Origin: Shinella granuli
GTDB lineage: Bacteria; Pseudomonadota; Alphaproteobacteria; Rhizobiales; Rhizobiaceae
DNA length: 64,000 nucleotides
NCBI RefSeq assembly: GCF_004341885.1
Contig: NZ_SLVX01000002.1
Span: 310,001-374,000 of the forward strand
Reading direction: 5' to 3'
Part shown: positions 60,827-64,000 of the stretch, piece after piece
How the letters are laid out: each line of letters starts with the position of its first letter
Numbering within the stretch: position 1 is the stretch's first letter
Notes under the pieces: model-generated
The model's input: only the letters and a program-made list of their open reading frames with translations
The model's database searches: none
What the model was told of the DNA's origin: nothing
Position numbers and translations under genes: made by a program

Positions 60827-62382
60827 TACGCATTTTCCGTGTTGAGCAGGCGCAAGGGCGTCAGGAAGAGGATCTTCAGGTCCAGCCAGAGCGACCAGTT
60901 CTCGATGTAGTAGAGGTCGAATTCGGTGCGGAAGCGGATCTTGTCGTCATGGTCGATCTCGCCGCGCCAGCCGTTGATCTGCGCCCAGCCGGTGACGCCG
61001 GGCTTTACCCGGTGGCGGGCGAAGTAGCTCTCGACGACATCGACATATTTGCGGTCGTTCGACTGTGCCTGGATGGCATGCGGGCGCGGACCGACGAGGG
61101 AAAGGTCGCCTTTCAGGACATTGAAGAACTGCGGCAGCTCGTCGATCGAGGATTTGCGCAGGAACCGGCCAACGCGGGTGACGCGCGGATCGCCCTTCGT
61201 CACGGCGGCCTTCGCCGTCGGGTCGGCAAGGTGCGTGTACATCGAGCGGAACTTGTAGACCTCGATGATCTCGTTGTTGAAGCCGTGCCGCTTCTGCTTG
61301 AAGATGATCGGCCCGGGCGAGGAGAGCTTGACCGCGATGGCCGCGCCGAGCATCACCGGCCAGAGCAGCAGCAGCGCGACGACGCTGAAGAAGACGTCGA
61401 AGAGGCGCTTGGCGACATTGTCCCAGTCGGCGATCGGCTTGTCGAAGATGTCGAGCATCGGCAGGCTGCCGACCTGCGAATAGCTGCGCGGGCGGAAGCG
61501 CAGGCCCTTGGAATGGGCGGCAAGGCGGATGTCGACCGGCAGCACCCAGAGCTTCTTGAGGAGGGCGAGGATACGCGCCTCGGCCGAGAGCGGCAGCGAG
61601 ATGATCAGCATGTCGATGCGGGCGAGGCGGGCGAATTCGACCAGTTCGGCGACATTGCCGAGCTTCGGGTAGCCGGCGATGATCGCGGGCGAGCGGCGCT
61701 CGTCGCGGTCGTCGAAGATGCCGCAGATGCGGATGTCGTTCTCCGGCTGGTGTTCGAGCGTGCGGATGAGCTCCTTGGCCGGCTCGCCGCCGCCGACGAT
61801 GACGGCGCGGCGCTCCATGGTGCCGTTGCGCGCCCAGCGGCGGATCGAATAGGCGATCACCTGCCGCTCGATGACGAGATAGAGGGCGCCGGCCACGAAC
61901 CAGGAGGCGAACCAGACGCGGGAATACTGCTCGCCGGACTTGAAGAAGAAGACGATGAGCGCCATCGCGCCGAAGGCGAGCGCCCAGGCGGCGAGGATGC
62001 GCGGCGTCATGCGCCAGGGCGAGCGCAAGGCCGGAACCTGGTAGGCATCGGCGAACTGGAGCATCAGGACGCCGATCGCCGCGCCGCCGACGAGCACGCA
62101 GAGGTAGAAGACGGACAGGCCCATGCTGCTGACATAGAGCGCATGAATGCCGTAGCCGAGCGCCAGCAGCGCGCCGAATTCGAGCAGGCGCAGCAGGCCG
62201 ATGATCATGCTCGGCGAATAGGTGTCGGCGCGGAACTGCGCCGCGATCTTCCGGGCGAGCGGATTGAGCTCGACGGTCTGGCCGGCGTCCTGGCTTTCGC
62301 CGGGCGCGGCGACCGATATTTCGGACACCTTGCGCCGCAGCGCTTCCGGATCGAAGGAGACGGGTTTGTCGACATGGTTCAT
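60823..62382 (-). CDS. undecaprenyl-phosphate sugar phosphotransferase (WcaJ/ExoY-type initiating enzyme)
   Basis: Starts polysaccharide synthesis by moving a sugar-1-phosphate to undecaprenyl phosphate. It has 519 residues: four hydrophobic segments near residues 55-180, a nucleotide-binding CoA-like region ('RRAVIVGGGEPAKELIRTLEH'), then the membrane-anchored bacterial sugar transferase domain ('AKRLFDVFFSVVALLLLWPVMLGAAIAVKLSSPGPIIFKQKRHG', 'YKFRSMYTH', 'DELPQFFNVLKGDLSLVGPRPH'). The ATG at 62382 is chosen with AGGTG upstream; a GTG three codons earlier is possible. It is followed by the ligase gene with a four-base overlap. Confidence 0.94.
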   Translation of the reverse strand: MNHVDKPVSFDPEALRRKVSEISVAAPGESQDAGQTVELNPLARKIAAQFRADTYSPSMIIGLLRLLEFGALLALGYGIHALYVSSMGLSVFYLCVLVGGAAIGVLMLQFADAYQVPALRSPWRMTPRILAAWALAFGAMALIVFFFKSGEQYSRVWFASWFVAGALYLVIERQVIAYSIRRWARNGTMERRAVIVGGGEPAKELIRTLEHQPENDIRICGIFDDRDERRSPAIIAGYPKLGNVAELVEFARLARIDMLIISLPLSAEARILALLKKLWVLPVDIRLAAHSKGLRFRPRSYSQVGSLPMLDIFDKPIADWDNVAKRLFDVFFSVVALLLLWPVMLGAAIAVKLSSPGPIIFKQKRHGFNNEIIEVYKFRSMYTHLADPTAKAAVTKGDPRVTRVGRFLRKSSIDELPQFFNVLKGDLSLVGPRPHAIQAQSNDRKYVDVVESYFARHRVKPGVTGWAQINGWRGEIDHDDKIRFRTEFDLYYIENWSLWLDLKILFLTPLRLLNTENAY

Positions 62383-62394
62383 GGCACGCACCTG

Positions 62395-62430
62395 TAGGGG
62401 CTTCGTCCCGGAAATAGCACGAAGCCCCTA
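62395..62430. promoter_or_regulatory. 12-bp perfect inverted repeat in the leader of the sugar transferase gene
   Basis: TAGGGGCTTCGT (62395-62406) and ACGAAGCCCCTA (62419-62430) are perfect complements around a 12-base loop. They lie between the upstream GT4 stop and the sugar transferase start, 12 bases before its ATG on the minus strand. No T-run follows on either strand, so it is not a simple terminator. It could be an operator or a leader hairpin masking translation. Confidence 0.55.
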
Positions 62431-62460
62431 AGAAACGTTTACGTTGCGCCTGCCGTAACG

Positions 62461-63627
62461 TCAGGCGCTGTGCCGATTTCCGCCAGCCTGCCGGGCGAGA
62501 ATGTCGCGATAGAGGTCGAGCAGGGCGCTGGACATGACGGAGGCGGAGAAGGACGCCTTGAAGCCGACCGGTTCCGGCATCACCTTGCGCGGCCAGTCGG
62601 CATCGGTGATCGCCTGGGCCATCAGGGCGGCGAGCCCGTCCGGGTCGCCCGGTTCGGTAAGCGCGATGCTCGTTCGGCCGAGCACTTCCGGAATGCCGCC
62701 GACGCGGGTGGCGATGACCGGTTTTCGCGCCGCGAGCGCCTCCAGCACGATATAGGGCATGGCCTCGGCGCGCGAGGGCACGATGACGTTGCGCGTCAGC
62801 GCGAAGGCATCGTGCGCCTTCATGGCCGGCAGCATGCCGATGCGCCGGCCGAGGCCCATGCGCAGCATCATGTCCTCGTATTTCGCCTTGTCCGGCCCGT
62901 CGCCGATCATCAGGGCGGAAAGCGGGCGGCCGATCCGGCGTTCCGTGCGGGCGAAGGCCTCGACGAAGACGTCCGGCCCCTTCAGGTCGCGCAGCATGCC
63001 GATATAAAGGAAATCGACGGCATCCTCGCGGGAATAGACGGGCGCGAAGTCGCGGTCGTGGATGCCGTTGTAGATGCGCTCGGCCCTGACGCGCGGCCGG
63101 CCGACGCGGGCGGCATAGGTCTCGCGCTCGTAGTCGCAGACGAAGACGAGCGCATCGCCGAGCCTTTCCAGCAGGCGCTCGGCGGTGAGGATCGCCATGC
63201 CCGTCGCGGTGCGGCGATTGTAGTGCAGGCTGCCGCCATGCGGCGAATAGAGGCGGGCTACGCGATACCTGTTGACCCGCAGGGCTGAGCCGATGAGCCG
63301 GGCAATGGCGCCACCCTTGGCGCCGTGCCCGTGCAGGACATCCGGCTGCAAACCTTTTATTTCGTGATAGCTGTTCCAGAATGCGCCGACGTCGCGCGGG
63401 CTGATCGACCGGCTGATCGGCAGGCGCACGAGGCCGAGCGAGAGATAGGGGCGGATTTCGTCGAAGAGGCCGTCCTCATAGGAGCTGCCGGTGAGACTGT
63501 CGCAGACGATGCCGACCTCGTGGCCCGCCTTCGCATGGAACTCGGCAAGATCGCGCACATGGCGGAAGATCCCGCCGATGGGGGAGCGGAAGCAGTGAAT
63601 GATGCGCAGAGGCCCATCGTCCGCCAT
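62461..63627 (-). CDS. glycosyltransferase family 4
   Basis: A 388-residue GT-B enzyme related to the one at 58423-59583. The N-terminal 'FRSPIGGIFRHVRDLAEFHAKAGHEV' and 'LHGHGAKGGAIARLIG' form the acceptor side; 'LYIGMLRDLKGPDVFVEAFAR' and 'PSRAEAMPYIVLEALAARKPVIATRVGGIPEV' form the donor site with the conserved Glu pair. It probably extends the polysaccharide repeat unit after the sugar transferase step. The ATG at 63627 lies five bases after the export gene's stop. Sugar specificity is unknown. Confidence 0.92.
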   Translation of the reverse strand: MADDGPLRIIHCFRSPIGGIFRHVRDLAEFHAKAGHEVGIVCDSLTGSSYEDGLFDEIRPYLSLGLVRLPISRSISPRDVGAFWNSYHEIKGLQPDVLHGHGAKGGAIARLIGSALRVNRYRVARLYSPHGGSLHYNRRTATGMAILTAERLLERLGDALVFVCDYERETYAARVGRPRVRAERIYNGIHDRDFAPVYSREDAVDFLYIGMLRDLKGPDVFVEAFARTERRIGRPLSALMIGDGPDKAKYEDMMLRMGLGRRIGMLPAMKAHDAFALTRNVIVPSRAEAMPYIVLEALAARKPVIATRVGGIPEVLGRTSIALTEPGDPDGLAALMAQAITDADWPRKVMPEPVGFKASFSASVMSSALLDLYRDILARQAGGNRHSA

Positions 63628-63632
63628 CTTGC

Positions 63633-64000
63633 TTAGAACAGCCGTTCGCGGACATAGATCGTGTCGCCGGCCAGCACCGGATCGGAGATGGACACACGGC
63701 CCGTGAGGATCTTGCCGTTGATCTTGCGGGTGACGTCGACATCGCCCTGGTTGGCGCGCGGCGAGAAACCGCCGGCCAACGCGATGGCGTTCTGGATCGT
63801 CATGCCGGCGACATAGCTGTATTGCCCGGCCTGGCCCACTTCGCCCATCACGTAGATCGCGCGGTAGCGGTCGACCTCGATGGAGACGTCCGGATCGCGC
63901 AGATATCCCTGCCTGAGCTTCGTCGCGATGATGCGTTCCAGTTCCTGGATCGTCTGGCCGCGCGCCGGCACGGCGCCGATGAGCGGGAAGGCCACGTAGC
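63633..64000 (-). CDS. polysaccharide export protein (Wza/ExoF family), 5' end outside window
   Basis: The C-terminal 122 residues of an outer-membrane polysaccharide export protein; the frame is open to the window edge, so the signal and start lie outside. Visible are the end of the Poly_export domain ('FPLIGAVPARGQTIQELE', 'YLRDPDVSIEVDRYRAIYVMGEV') and a SLBB soluble ligand-binding beta-grasp segment ('AGQYSYVAGMTIQNAIALAGGFSPRANQGDVDV'). It is probably first of the visible genes in the minus-strand polysaccharide operon, five bases before the GT4 gene. Confidence 0.92.
   Translation of the reverse strand, partial: YVAFPLIGAVPARGQTIQELERIIATKLRQGYLRDPDVSIEVDRYRAIYVMGEVGQAGQYSYVAGMTIQNAIALAGGFSPRANQGDVDVTRKINGKILTGRVSISDPVLAGDTIYVRERLF

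Overview
The window is a stretch of chromosome from a high-GC alphaproteobacterium, most likely of the Rhizobiaceae (Rhizobium, Agrobacterium, Shinella or Ensifer relatives). The evidence is gene content and order: uvrC-pgsA-moaD-moaE, nrdR-ribD-ribE with ribH-nusB, plsX-fabH-ihfA-merR, an ldtR/ldtP pair, an Omp25/RopB-type porin, K+-independent hppA, and several families of rhizobial-type palindromic repeats. No phage, integrated plasmid, full insertion sequence or CRISPR array is visible. Genus-level assignment is not possible from reading alone.

Layout. 1-2855: a TRAP transporter, with the large permease (cut by the window edge) and its Tat-exported binding protein arranged tail to tail. 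3105-9126: GNAT enzyme, polysaccharide deacetylase lipoprotein, ABC-F ATPase, a GGDEF-like protein with a broken signature, a small unknown and a DinB protein. 9261-14090: LigE-like GST, ndk, an operon of CGNR regulator, lipoprotein and periplasmic unknown, and a divergent orphan LivH-type permease. 14279-19093 (minus): SDR-uvrC, an exported unknown, then pgsA-moaD-moaE. 19452-25534: porin, GST, RNase T2, rlmJ, a molybdopterin oxidoreductase and a NUDIX hydrolase. 25911-33632: aspS, DUF1236 protein, creD, an exported unknown, parC. 33633-41487: an AbrB-Doc toxin-antitoxin pair, DMT transporter, bpt, RDD protein, hemB, ldtR-ldtP and a HI1419/HI1420-type toxin-antitoxin pair. 41627-49480: glyA-nrdR-ribD-ribE, an intervening GGDEF cyclase and cupin gene, ribH-nusB and an MFS transporter. 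49673-57025: hppA, bamE, cytochrome bc1 chaperone, YceD, plsX-fabH, ihfA, merR. 57171-58350: a small probably LexA-controlled gene, a candidate small RNA, tRNA-Pro(GGG) and a GlsB-type membrane protein. 58423-64000 (minus): a surface polysaccharide cluster (export protein, two GT4 glycosyltransferases, initiating sugar transferase, O-antigen ligase/polymerase).

How the genes work together. Most of the window is housekeeping: translation (aspS, bpt, rlmJ, tRNA), DNA topology and repair (parC, uvrC), envelope lipids (pgsA, plsX, fabH), outer membrane assembly and cell wall cross-linking (bamE, ldtP), cofactors (hemB, moaDE, rib genes) and nucleotides (ndk, nrdR). The polysaccharide cluster at the right end is a coherent pathway in which lipid-linked sugar assembly is followed by polymerisation and export.

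The most notable non-standard features are: a 175-bp element with 46-bp inverted ends, flanked by TA, lying inside ribD and read through in frame; two GTTC-N7-GTTC sites matching the alphaproteobacterial LexA box, each in a promoter-like intergenic sequence; a three-hairpin minus-strand RNA candidate next to one of them; a tandem palindromic operator over the promoter of an AbrB-Doc module; and a CGNR regulator divergent from a lone LivH-type permease over an inverted repeat. I found no large multi-gene system that looks wholly new.
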